Shown: positions 14,682 through 27,400 of the stretch, piece by piece
Layout: every line of letters starts with the position of its first letter
How positions within the stretch are numbered: position 1 is the first letter of the stretch
DNA from: Eumeta japonica
Lineage: Eukaryota; Arthropoda; Insecta; Lepidoptera; Psychidae
Reading direction: 5' to 3'
Length of the DNA stretch: 64,000 bases
Assembly: GCA_005406025.1 (NCBI GenBank)
Contig: BGZK01000885.1
Span: 124,001-188,000, forward strand
Program-made: the position numbers and the translations under genes
Notes under the pieces: model-generated
What the model was told of the DNA's origin: nothing
The model's input: the letters and a program-made list of their open reading frames with translations, nothing else
The model's database searches: none

Positions 14682-14695
14682 CAGGGGGCGCCCTG
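14682..14695 (+). promoter_or_regulatory. CTCF-like motif
   Basis: CAGGGGGCGCCCTG sits in a GC-rich island 4.8 kb upstream of insc exon 1. It contains AGGGGGCGC, the core of the CTCF consensus, and is itself nearly palindromic. A single motif match has low specificity. Confidence 0.3.
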
Positions 14696-14934
14696 TGTCA
14701 CGCTCCGACCTCCGGCCGACCTCGGCGGAGGCTGCAACGGTTTTTAGCATCTGCCTGCGCCATTATTGTTATCGAGGCGTTCGGTGCTCGTACACGAAAT
14801 AATTTGAGAGAAATTATCGATCGCTGCACTGGAACGTTTATAGGAACAAGAAAATATTAGATCGGGGATTTTTTTTTTTCGAATTCTATATACAAATGAA
14901 ATATTATTTATATCAAATATTATTTATATTTAAT

Positions 14935-15790
14935 TATAATATATTTATATGCCATTTTGTTCAACAACTTGTTGCTGTTTTGTAGCTAGTGACAAAATCC
15001 CATCTCTGTAAAAAATTTGTGACTTCTGACCAAAAAACTATAAGTAGGTATCTAGTTTAGACAATTCTCTCACTCCAAAGAATTCTGAAGAGACCAAAGC
15101 AGGTGAAAATCTGAGGGTCAAGGATATATGACGGATGCATTAAAACTGCCCAACCAACCTCTCTCAATATTTGCTGAATGGCTAAATATGTGTGTGGTCT
15201 TGCATTACCATGGTGAAAAACCACACCCTTTCTCTTGATCAATTCCAGCCGTTTTTTTTTCTACTTCTTGTTTGAGTCTTATCATCTGTTGGCAGTAGAG
15301 ATACGACTTATTCACCAGTGATCAATCTTTTCAGAAACGGTTCATTACCTAGGTTACAATAGAAAATCACAAATGAGTACAGGATTCATTAGATTTCTTT
15401 CGGTGAGCTCATGTGGGTTCCAAGTATCGAACTTTTTTTGTATATCCAGCCTTTTTCAAATGAATCAAAACTGTTTTGTGATTAATCTTCAGCTATGTCG
15501 TAAGAACTAATATGCCGATCTTGTTCTAGTTTTTCCAAAATGGTATCGACTTATCCATAACAGGTCGACCAGAATGAGATTCATCTTTGACATCAAAATT
15601 ACAGGACTGAAAACGCTTGAACCAGTTTTGTGCTACTCTTACTGACACTGCATTAGGTCCATAAATGTTACAAATTTTTTTCGTGGCTTACGTCGCATTT
15701 TTCCCGTTTTTTGTAATTGAACGTGTGAACTGTATCGAATTTCTACGTTATCACTCATTTTGATGGAGAGAAAAACAATAAAAAAATGCC
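14935..15790 (-). mobile_element. Decayed mariner of a second (irritans-like) family, copy 1
   Basis: The minus strand encodes pieces of an SETMAR/irritans-type transposase. It begins MSDNVEIRYSS at about 15758 and continues through VRVAQNWFKRFQS-like sequence and DRHISSYDI-like sequence, to VVFHHGNARPHT with its catalytic Asp replaced by Gly, near 15200. The tail near 14950-14985 reads into AACAAGTTGTTGAAC. Many stops and frameshifts interrupt it. The same family recurs at 49.1-50.2 kb in the opposite orientation; the shared tail and internal similarity make the pair clear. Terminal repeats were not resolved. Confidence 0.8.
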
Positions 15791-16999
15791 GGAACATTGT
15801 TTTTACTTTATATTAATTTTTTTTAATGTCATTTATCAATGATATCAAAACTAGTCAGATACAAACAGCATAACCAAAGAGATTTTACTGTTACAAAATA
15901 CAAAAAATCTTTATCCCCAACCTAATACAACGATCAAGCGGAGCACAAATTGTTTTCTTTGCCTAAAAAATAGCTCTGATAAAAAAAAAAGAAATATACT
16001 TGTTTCGCATTTTGGAATAAATAATGCATCAAACAACAGATGAACTCGATGGGATCGCGGATTGATAAACAATATCCTTTCGCGAAATGTATCCATAAAT
16101 ATAAATTAAATAATCAAAACGGTGTACTGTGTAAAGGACTTTTTTGGCAGTTCGTCAAAAAAGACTTATAGCACAAATAAATCGTATTGAGATCTAATCT
16201 AAATTCATGGATTACACTGATGTGATCAGACGAGTAACAATCCAACGGGTGCATAAACCATAATAAAGGTTTATGTCACAATTTTACTTGATAATTCTAG
16301 GAGTTATAAATCCCGATGAAGAGTCCATAAATTCAAAAAATATCAGCTAGTTGAATTATTTTATAGTCTTCTGTTAAATTAAACAGGAATTGTTTAATAT
16401 GACTATTTTTGTTTTATTATTATGGGGCGATATTTAGCAAATTGAGACATTTTTGAATGCACGTAGAATATTTAAAAAAAAATAAAAGTTAAATCAAAAC
16501 TTCCTAAGTATTTTTTTTTTATTCTGGCGGTTATGATAGCAAAACAATCACTATGGAACTTTATTACTCTAACTTATAATCAACTCATCATGGAATTTAT
16601 TATTTTAACCGGCAAATAGTCGATAATGTGAAGTTCTTAGACTGCCTCCTAAACCTACAATCTGAACTTCCTTGATTATCATCATATTTTTATGTCATCA
16701 GTCATAAAATCATCATGTCATCATAAACTGTAGAGATTTTATATGGCTCTTCTTGTTCAAAAAGATTATTTTTTAATAAACAAACCATAAATAGACATGG
16801 TCATCATATTCGTCAGCGATGGAAATCAAATCGATTGTATAGAATGTATTAATTTTGATTTAACAAATTTTTGAAACCACACATACATCTAGATGATTCC
16901 AAAAGTATTTGTTCAATTTCTCACTTCGAACAACTGAATAATCCGCCATCAGCGGTGTTCCCGTGCGATCAACTACGATAAGGGGTCTCCAAGAAAAAT

Positions 17000-18685
17000 T
17001 AGCCTATTTCTGTCTAAAAGGTAGACAACGCACTAACGATTCCTCTGAGGCTGCGGTTGTCGATGGGCGGCGGAGATTACCTTACTCACTGGTGCCTCGC
17101 ATTCTCGCTCGCTGCCAAAACCTACAAAGAAATGCTGCACGTTGAAAAGGTCGTAAATCACGAACGGCGACATTCTTTAAGGCGGCGCTCGTGTTGTTGA
17201 CCTTCAGAACGCTTATTGTCGCCGCACCCACTCCATTCAACCCCCATGCGGCGTGGGAAATGATTCATTGTATTCACACTTTTCAGATGACTAAATATCC
17301 AACAAACTTCACGGCGTCGTTCTCGATATGGGGTGACGAGAGACGTACGTTCGATGCGCGTCTATAGTGTTACGAAATTATATTTGTACCCATTTTAACA
17401 GGTCAAGAGACAGTCGCCGCTGTTTAGAGGTTTCACACACTAGAAACCTATCCACTATAGGTGTTGATACACACGATGGTTTCCTTCGCTATTAACGAAA
17501 ATTATATTGCTCAATAGAAGAACATGCCTATGTTTATAATAAAGGGACCTTCGACGAATGCAATATTGTAAGCTAAGAATTATAAATCTATAGAGTAATG
17601 TCATCAATATATATGTACACTAACTTCTGCCCGCGGCTCCGCCGGATAGACAATTAATTAATTCCTCATTTTCTATATTGAGTAATTTTGCTATCATCGA
17701 TACCAATCCGATCCCGTTTCCGATTGAAGTTTCGATTCGGTCTCTGTCTCTAGTTCAATCCTGCGTCCGTCCCTTTTCCAATCGCGCCATCGCTATCGAT
17801 CCCGTTCGCGATACCCGTTCAGGTTTCTATAGCACAAGACCACATTAGTGGGATATATAAAATATCATGCGTATAATTCGAAAAATATTCTTTCTGTCTG
17901 CTAAATTTCATTCAAATCCGTCCAGTATGCGTAATTGAGTTACAAATAACCGAACATCGTCACAAAATATCACGATTATAATATCATAGTACTAGGATAC
18001 AACACTGATAAAAGACACAGTTTAGAAAACCCCTCGTTCTTTTTCATTGTTACTATAATAATAAAGTCGCAATCGAATTACACACTTTCTTACTTTAATT
18101 TTCACTCTACCTCATCTTCTCCTCACATCATCTCTTCCCAATCTAAATCATCATCTCTTACTTTAGCACGGCTTCTTCTTTAAAAAGCAAACATTGAGCT
18201 TGACCAACAAAATAATATAAAATTTTAAATTAATATTAAATTAATAATAAAAAACTTTTAAATGTTTTAGTTATAAGGAGTCACACAGATAAACTTACAA
18301 AAAAATAAACAGTAACCTATATTTTATATGATAATGAGTTCTATCAGTTTTTTTTAATTTCATCCAAGTTGGTTAAGAGATTTTCGAGTTTTAAGTAATC
18401 ATACAGACATAAAAATAAATAGCTTGTATATTACAAAATGGTGTGCTCTATTAGTACACAAAGTTCATTAAAATCAGTTTTACTATTGTTGGCTATGTAA
18501 TGATATAGAAATAAACAGGCAGTCATAAAAACAAACAAAATTTCTATCTATGTCTGTTCCCTGGTATCAAACTATCTCCATGCCAAATTTCATCAAAATC
18601 GGTACAGTGATTTAGGCATGAAAATGTAACAAACAGACAGGCAGAGATACTTTCGCATTTATAATATTAGTATGAATACAAATTG
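17000..18685. repeat. Composite of lepidopteran LINE/SINE 3' ends upstream of insc
   Basis: Around 16945-17145 there is a SINE-like GC-rich block (CGATTCCTCTGAGGCTGCGG, then GTCGATGGGCGGCGGAGATT). At 17630 comes TTCTGCCCGCGGCTCCGCC, then a GATCCC/GATTCC-like degenerate tract at 17690-17830. At 17880-17960 and again at 18585-18675 there are tails of the type CCAAATTTCATCAAAATCGG followed by CAGACAGGCAG and CATTTATAATATTAGTATG. I know these from lepidopteran RTE-type LINE copies. They are fragments without open frames. Confidence 0.65.
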
Positions 18686-18954
18686 TACCTAAGACAATTG
18701 GACCTAGTAGAGTAATAGATACATTTTCACAATCTAAAATATGGAATTGTCAGTATGAAAAATGTTTAGCCATTACCTTATAAAATCGGTTCCAGCACCA
18801 TCCATTTATGCAACGCTTCACAACGGTATTATTTCATATAAATCGACAAAGTTATTAATAGCGCGGGCAGTCGTTTCTATTTTTATGACGAGGAAAAAAA
18901 AATCAAAAATAATGTCACACTTTTCTTTCCCATGGCGAAGGCAAAACGAGTAGA

Positions 18955-19035
18955 ATCAAAATCGCCCTCGGCCAAGGACCGTCATGCGCCGGCGCACCGC
19001 GTCGCAGTCGTCGTCACGTCGCTCATGTTAATGCC
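18955..19035 (+). promoter_or_regulatory. GC-rich island just upstream of insc coding sequence
   Basis: A compact GC-rich patch (CGCCCTCGGCCAAGGACC, GCGCCGGCGCACCGCGTCGC, AGTCGTCGTCACGTCGCTCA) lies 0.5 kb before the first coding exon, whose acceptor shows that a 5' UTR exon exists upstream. It contains a GCAGTCGT initiator-like word. It may be the promoter or first exon, but an upstream exon elsewhere is equally possible. Confidence 0.3.
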
Positions 19036-19535
19036 ATAGCCCTAGGGTGACCATTACAAAAGAATCCGCCTAATGGACCGTGTTGTACAATTTCGGGTGT
19101 AATGACGCTTGTCACATAGTTTTAAGTATTGTATAATTTACGAGTAGTAATAATATGGAAAGCTCAAAGTAAAAGTACTTCCGCACTCCATGCGGATCGA
19201 TGTTCTTTTTTGGTTTTAATGACTGACAGAAATTTGATTTTCTTTTAATTCTAAGGAATATTTGATGATGTTATTGATGGTGAATTGTTTAAAAATTTGC
19301 CTAAGTATTAGGTAAGAAATTTTACTTGCAATCTTTTCTTAAAAATAGTAAGTCTTCAGTAAAATGAAAAAACATTTATAGATACAGTCAATTAAGATGA
19401 GACATGTAAGATTTCTCAGCTTTGTTTACGATTAAAACACTAAGAACTATATGGATTTGAAAAAATAATTGTTACCCTATTCTCATTAGGCACGCGCTTC
19501 CCACGGATCATTTACCTATCGATTGTCTTTCGCAG

Positions 19536-21410
19536 GATGTCCAACTTCCAGCGGACTCGCAGCAAGGTCTGGTGGGGAGACTCGCCTCCGAATGTCGGCA
19601 GCCCGATCGCAAACAAATGGCGAGAGGAGAAAAAAGAAGACCAGGAATGGGAACCTCAGCTGCCGCATTGGATAGATCAACCGAACAAAGTGATCCAACA
19701 GAATCCTCCCCCTTGGCCACTCCGTCACGGTAGTCCAGGAAGTCATAAAAGCCAAGATTCTGGCTTCTCGGACTCCGATAGTTCCCCACCTCCGTCCCAG
19801 TATTATCAAAATAACGATAAATCGGTTAATTCATCTTCCAGCAGTGACTCGAATAATAATGAGAACGTGACCGTCAAAAGAGTAGATTTTCCTGATACGC
19901 CGCAGAGCAAAGACACTGTAGATAGTGGAAAAACGTCAGATGAAAATAATTCGGTAACACCGACACCCAAAGGAAGATTACGGAGTAGCAGCGTCATCCA
20001 GACTCCGTATGATCTGCAAAAATACTACGAAGTTCATAGGGACCAAGAACACATGGAGCTATTGAGAGACAAAGAAACTAGTGAGGAAAACATTGATGTA
20101 CAGACAGAAGCAAAAATCGGTACAATGGTCAATATATCTGAAAGCATTCAAAGCGCGGAAAAAGTTAAACTCGTGTCATCGAAGAGCGTCAACAATAAAG
20201 AAAATTATGTGGAGAAATCTATATCTAAAATACAAATCCATACTAATTCAACAAAAAAAATCAACAACGAAAAGAATTCTAATATGACTGCCATAGAAAT
20301 TGAAGTAGAGGTATCTACTAAAAACATAAGGAATGCTTCCGATAAATATCCTTTTCGAAAATCATTCGTTTCCAGTCAACAAAGTGACAGTACTAAAGTG
20401 AGTAAAGTAGCAAAAGTCAAGGACTTGGAGACGAGCAGAAATAAGTCCGATGAAAGTCTAGAGTATATAAGACTAAACGACGACAATGAAATCGCAGTGA
20501 ACAACCAGCCGCGGGTTCGATCGCCTATAGCCAATGTCTCCTATGTGCCGACAGAGAGAACCACACAGGTGGTCAAAGCAGAATACAAAAGAAGTCTTTC
20601 CAACGAAGACAATGTTGATGTCACTACTACTCCGAAATTCCAAAGAAACAGACTAAACAAGTCCCTGAACTTCGAAGGCCAGAGACTGGATCAACAAATA
20701 CTCGAAATTCAAGAAGGTTACAGCTCTCTAGGCTATATAGATGAAGATACAATGTCAAACGAAACAAGAATACATCAACCAACGAAAGCTATACTAGGTA
20801 AAAATATTATGGACAGCCTGCATTTAAAGCCACCGAAGAAAGTTGGTCCCAAAGCCAAACAAAGGCTAGCTTGTAAAGCGGACAAATCGAAATCCCAAAC
20901 TTGCTCTTTTAGGATATTCCCGGCAAAGAAAGAGAAACCCGAAGCTGTAGGAGATCTAGCCGGTGGTGTTCTAGAAGGAAGCAGAGTACCGGCTCTCGGT
21001 CTGCCGAGGCATAAAGATCAGGACCAGTGGGTCGTGGTGGGTTATCCCGAACAAGAACTGCTGATACCGGCTTACAACGAACGCTTAGTGGCGACGGATA
21101 GCGACACCGAATCACACGCGAAAGACACCAAAGAGAGTACACCAAAAATGTCTAAATACAGAAGACTATCACCACCGCCGCAGTTCAAAGACAAACCCAC
21201 CAATAAAGGGAAAAATAAAGAAGATTTAACGCACGATTCTAAGCGGGAAAAATTAAAAAAAGACGACGAGTTCTTGGATGTCCAATTCGATATGGGTTGT
21301 ACTTCTACGCCGAAAATGTTAACACCGCACGAGTTCATGTCGCACGGCCAAACGCCCACGACTGTTACCAAGACCACGAGGAAAGTTAGACTTGTAGAAA
21401 ACTTTAACCA
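19536..21410 (+). CDS. insc: insc coding exon 1: long disordered N-terminal region
   Basis: This single exon encodes the first 624 residues, over half the protein. It is rich in Ser, Asn, Lys and charged runs, as expected for intrinsically disordered sequence with many phosphorylatable SP/TP sites (for example TPKGRLRSSS and RRLSPPPQ). Ordered-looking islands are the N-terminal KVWWGDSPP and a hydrophobic block at about residues 458-525 containing DQWVVVGYPEQELLIPAYNE, which may be a conserved insect-specific binding motif. The reading frame would stop two codons into the intron; the donor ca/gtaagt joins Asn-Gln to SALNNEK of exon 2. Confidence 0.9.
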
Positions 21411-24400
21411 GTAAGTGTCTTTCGTTTCTTATTATTACTCCCTAATATATAATTATTTATAAGAAATTTACACGTACACAAAACCAGTATGAATGTCAAA
21501 AAGTCGTGAATTCGTTATCATAAAATTTATTTACGATAGTTTTCTCTCATCTCATTTTCACAAATTCAGATCTGTATTTTCATATTTATTATAAAGGGAA
21601 AATTTGAAATGAAATATATTTTGCTTATCATACAATGAGTACTGATTATAAATGATATATAAATGCGACGCTCCCATAGTCATTTTGAAATCATTCCAGC
21701 GTGAGGAGATACTTTAGCGAATTGTTCTGCGCTGAGGAGACCTTGAAATTACTTATTCCCATTAGTCAATGATATCTTCTGAAACAAGTGGCCATTGCGA
21801 TCTGTTAAATACGTTTATGGTTAATTTTTCGAAACCACAGAGTGCGCCTCATTTCGGTCTCAAACTGTCAAACTAAGCGTCAATATTGTTTTTAATCAGA
21901 TTTTCATATCATTTCCGAATCGATTGTCAACTCTAATCGAATATAGATTAAAAATCATCAAGTTTATTTTTTTTTTTTTCTTTAAATTTTCAAGAATTTA
22001 TTTTAAGTACCCGATAAGAAAAATGTGGAGTATTTGATCTCCCTGTTATCGTATCTTTAATCAGCGTGTGTATTTTATCAACAAATAGATAGAACACATT
22101 CAATATCAGACAACTACCCTATTCTGTTTATTACAATATTACTTTTAACGTTCTATATTTACTAACATACATTAATTAGATTATAGACTCCAATTTGAAT
22201 TTTTTACTATTACTATCACGCATGTTTTTACTATCATTTATGTACTACCGAGAATTTGCGCAGCGCCCCTACCGGATGTTTTATGTAACTCATAAATAAA
22301 GGTGGCAGAACACAATATTGGAGTGATAAAAGTTCAAAACACGCAATAACTAATTCTAACCTGTTATTGATAGTATGTTTTTTTTACAGAAGCGCACTAA
22401 ACAACGAAAAGGTTGTATACCGAGAACGTAACACGGACCACACGGCACTGGAACGCGCATGCGCCGGCCAACCCGACCAGGTGCAGCATTGGCTTTGCGA
22501 CCTGATCGGCTCCACGGAAAGCGAATGCATGACCACGCTGCAGAGCAAACCCTTGGGCGCCGAAATGAAAGCGATGGTGTCCGCCAACTCGGCGACCATA
22601 ACCGGCAACATAAAGAAAGTGCAAACGCACGGCCAGATAATAGTGCATCAGTACAGCGACGTCGTCAAGTAAGTTTTTTACCGTTAAATGTTTCATATTC
22701 GCTTTTTAAAATCATCAAATTACAATAGAAGAATCGAATAATGACAATGTGCAGTAGGCAGAGCAGCACCGGCCCTTGCCTTTGATCTGGATAAAGCAAG
22801 GTTGTCTTTCGGTGTCCTCGGTTGAAGCTTTCCCTTCATATTAATTTTATTTTAGTTTATTTTAAATAAATGATAATCACGAACTTTTTAAAAATTCGAA
22901 GTTTATTTTTCGCGTTTGATGTTTTGGCGCTCCGTGCCACCTAGAGTGATCGTACTTCTCCTCTACCCTAGATCCAGGCACTGGGTAGAAATTCCTGCCG
23001 ATAACCGAAAGTACCGCGTTTGATTCCCGTACTGACTTTGAAATCCTTGTGATAAACTTACGTCTTACATTTCATAATATTACATAAATTAAGGATCTCT
23101 TGATAAAATATAATCAATAAATTATTACATCGCATAAATGTTTACGCTTACTCGTCATATTTTCAAATTGAACTTCAAACTAAAGATTTATCTGGAACGT
23201 TTCGTCGGAAGACCGAATAAAGCTACACCTAACATATACTGCTCAAACAATGTACGTATTCCCGTTAATATTTCGTCCGTCGCGTGCGCACACGCGACAC
23301 CTCGCGCACGCAGCGATCCATAACTCGTTAGAAACGTCGATCACCGCCATTCTTCATTTAAATGGAACAATGTTTATGTCGATCCAGTACGATAAATTTG
23401 TTACGATTGGTACGGATTGACAAAGGAAGAAAGGACAAAGGAAAAGTGGCTTAGCATAAGTTCAAACCAGCTTAACCAATTTAAAACTGCTGGTTTAAGT
23501 CCTATCCCACCTGTAATCTTATTTATACACGTCAACGTCTTAGTAAAAGTCGTATTTATTGCCTATAGAAATTTGTGTATCTATTTTTTTAATGAACTAC
23601 AGAACCACTAGTCGTACGACGCCATTTGACCTCTTTTCAATATGAATAACTTGTTTCGTTTATGAGATTTTACTTTCACTCACACTTTAACCGATCTCAA
23701 GTATCGTGTTAATGTGTGATTCAGTTTGACAGAACTTGACGGAGTGACTTCCATGCGCTCTCTAAAACTTTCTTGGCCAAGTTTACAATTAATGACATTA
23801 TAACAATATTCAATTACGCTCAGTTTTAATGTAATGTCATTTAATATTATTGAATATACATGTCGATGATACTGAAGTGTTCATGACGAAGCCGTAATCA
23901 AAACAATAAATCTTGGAATGGGCGATTTCACATTGAACATATAATGTAGAGACGGACGATTATGAAAAAGACTGTTACCAATTTAATTTTTTTTACTTCC
24001 ATTATAAACAAATCACACCGCTCTTAATAAAAAAATATATAAAATCAATACGTATATAAACATAACTTCGGTGATTCACCTTCCACATTACAAAAGGATA
24101 ATGAAAAAAAAAAATCCAAAATGAAATGAAACCACACGCTCCGTAAAAGTACGATAAGCTCTGGATCGCAGATGTCACTGTCACTTTGTTAGCAGTCCCC
24201 GACCCACAGTGAGTCAATGTGAAGGACCAACATCTACGGGTCGTGTTAATAAACGTCACTTAAATGATGCGCCATCTCAAGAAGTAACGTGGGAGCGAGA
24301 CATATATTACTTTCTATATCGAAACACTAACTGTCTTGCTCTTGCCACTGTCGAGATGGAACGGCGCACTTAAGTGTGATTTATTAATACGACTCCCGAG

Positions 24401-27400
24401 TCCCTCAATCTGTAATAAAAAGATTTTGGGAGAGTAGTCGGGTGATTCATTCGGAAGCTGTGACACAATAAACGATACTATGATAAATATAGTAAATCAC
24501 TCCCTATACTAAACCAACTTCGATTCGCAGGCAAATGGAAGAAAATGGACCAAACGAGGAACAAATATGTCTGCTTGTTGCCAACATAAACGAATTCGTG
24601 CTGGCTCACAGCATAACGCTGAACACGAAGCCGCCCGGAGAGAACGCGGAGAGATGGGACAAGGTCAAAAGCTCTCTGCAAATATATCTCCAAAAGCTCA
24701 TAGACATCGGCGAGGACATTAAAGCGGAGCTGAATGAAGGCAGACCGCATCCGAAAACGATCGGCAAGCATTTGGAAGCCTTGGTCGCAATATTCCTGGA
24801 GACCACCAAAGCTGTTTTGGTGCAACAGACGAAGGTATGGTTCATCGACGTGATAATCACACAAATTATGTAATACTGCGAAAATATAATTAGGTACGCG
24901 ACGCACGAAACTCTGCCGCTCTGAATTGTCTGCGAATGATGCAATGCGCAGGTACAACGCTCCCCGACCCTTATTCTTCTCTCCCCCAGTTCTTACTTTA
25001 CGTCAATGTGACAGTTTCTGTGACTAAATTCACAACGGCAAAGATTCGTGCGTTGTATTGTATTTAAGAAGGTATATGCTTTTATTAAAGTTTAGAGATC
25101 GAGGAAGACATATTATCCACATCTTTGTATTTCATTTCGAGTTACTTACTTAAAAATATATATCTAGTTTTTTGTATACAAATAACTTGTATTTACTTCA
25201 TCATACTTTTCAGTTAGTCATGTAATAATTTGTAGGTAGGAAGAATCGTAAATATTATTTGCTGCAATAATATCAAACAAAGAACCAGCCATGCTGTTTA
25301 ATTAATTTTCTGTTACATACGATATTACGCATGCGTGTTGAGAGGTATTTCATCTTTATCAAATGCGTCGCAATCTAACATACCTAGTCATTAAGCTGAC
25401 ATTAAAATAAATGTATGTGAATACAATTTATCAATACAATTTTTAATAAATTTCGTGTCTAAGGTATAATTATAATTTGCGAATTTAAGATTGTGACATA
25501 AATTAGTCAATATTTAAGTAAACAAGTTGAGAACAAACTTAACATCTGCGGATAACTTTTCGCTTACCAACCGACTATTAAGCTTCAATTTTAAGCCGCT
25601 TAATGCACATATGATACAGTTTATCTTTTCATTATCATTTTTTAGATAATTTGTCGTTTAGCACCTATTGCAATTTTTATTCAAATCTCTGGTTAAAGCG
25701 AATGATAGGGAAATTGTATTATGTATATGTACGTCCAATTTTTGGTTTATATTTTATAGTAGGGGGGGAGATGCCATTGCTAAATAATTTTCCCGAAAAA
25801 AATCCTCGATAGAATAGACGGAAAGTTTGTGACAAACAGAGTCATAATCAAACAGACGAACAAACCGATGGAAAATACATCTGTTCCCAGTCGATAAGGG
25901 GCTTGTACAATCGATGTGAATCAATGAAAGCACTAAGGGCTTACATGGAAGTACTTTTTTATACCAAAAATTGTTTCATTTCAGACTCTAGTATCTATAA
26001 TAGAAGAACCGCCGTCCGATATGATTTTGAAGTCGACATTGACGTCAATAGGCCATCTGGCGACGTTGAACGACGAAACGGAATCATCCCTGCACGAGAA
26101 ATGCCAGAAGGTGATGAAGACCATCACGGACCTGCCTTTCGTCGACTGCGGAGTGCCGAGGGCTTTGCTCACCGCTATCATTGAAAGCAACAAAAGCTCG
26201 ATAAAAGCTCTCTCCCTCAGAGCTCTAGCTACCGTATGCGTCACGGGCGAAGCCGTGAAGCAGTTTGAAGAGGTGAGCTATCTTAATCAATTCGCAAACC
26301 GAATATGATATCTTTATACACCCTCAAAAAACAATTACTCTTCAATCCTTAATGAGGTTTAATGGTACCCAACTAAGAATAATCTCTGATGGTCGATCGA
26401 GTAACACACCGCACGCCGTTTCGAGCCATATATCTATGGCTCGACTCTCGAACGTGTAAAATGGAAAAACATTGAAAATGTTAGGAGCCGTCCATTCGTT
26501 AAGTAAGCTCGAACTAGTTGTGGTAAAATGTCGACAAATGTTATGATGTCAACGGAAAATCGTATATCCGACTGTTATAAGATGTTGTAGTATTGTCTAT
26601 AAAGAACGTGTTAGGTAACACATGAACATGTTAAACAAATTTAATTATACAGTTAATATTTATGGGTAAAATCTCACGTGAAGGATGCCATTTTATATCA
26701 CACCGAGGGAAAGGGAAATCCGTAGTTTTGAAAATTTCTGTAAAAAAAACCTTAATGACTGACATATCTTACGTTTGATGCGATTTTAATATGATCTCTG
26801 TAGATGCACGGCGCGTATTTTAGATAATCGCGGTTTTTTGAAATTGGATTAATCAATTAGAGTGTAATGGGCTAACCACCGCATACCTACTGAGAATATA
26901 GCCTTAATCTTTATGAATATAGCCTTAGAGAAGACTTATAATGAGGCATGTGATCTGTGCTCATTGAAATGATAATTTTTGGACACATCTAAATTATTTC
27001 CATAAAATATATTCATTTATCTTTGCCAATCATTACAGTAGATCCCTCGCTTTTGTACACATCGATACCTAGAAACGAAGACTTTGTGTGGGATTTTACA
27101 TTAAAACGGAGAGATGTCGCATGACCTAATTTTTAATTCTCAGGGTGGCGGTATTGAAATAATATCGGACATCTTGAACGACGACTCAAACCCGGAGCCG
27201 CAGATGCGCGAGGCCATCACGGTGCTGACGCAGATCACGGCGCCCTGGCTGCGGGGGCACTACGACGTGACTCAGCTGAGGCTGTACCTGGGTACCGTTG
27301 TAGAGAACATCACTGGTTAGTCATGGTCAATACTCGGGATTGCTTTGAAAAAACTTTTCTAGTATTCGTCGTGACGAAATATCATTCAAATCGTATAAAA

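Larger units (their letters stand above)
10476..14934. other. No recognised gene; scattered GC-rich islands
   Basis: AT-rich DNA with the 12.3-kb hairpin and the 13.4-kb repeat. GC-richer, non-repeat-looking islands lie at 12650-12745, 13925-14100 and 14640-14765. They contain no long open frame with protein-like composition and could be regulatory DNA of insc or of a gene outside the window. Confidence 0.5.

Noticed and set aside
15057..15242. Independent 61-residue gene
   Set aside because: It is the catalytic core fragment of the decayed mariner.
19508..19809. Minus-strand ORFs of 93 and 97 codons over insc exon 1
   Set aside because: Antisense shadows of a well-supported coding exon; no homology.
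22915..23045. tRNA-like B box (GCGTTTGATTCCCG) in insc intron 2
   Set aside because: No cloverleaf can be drawn; a SINE fragment is likelier, but the family is not certain enough to annotate.
26422..26443. miRNA precursor
   Set aside because: A nine-base stem and four-base loop is far too short, and flanking bases do not extend the pairing.
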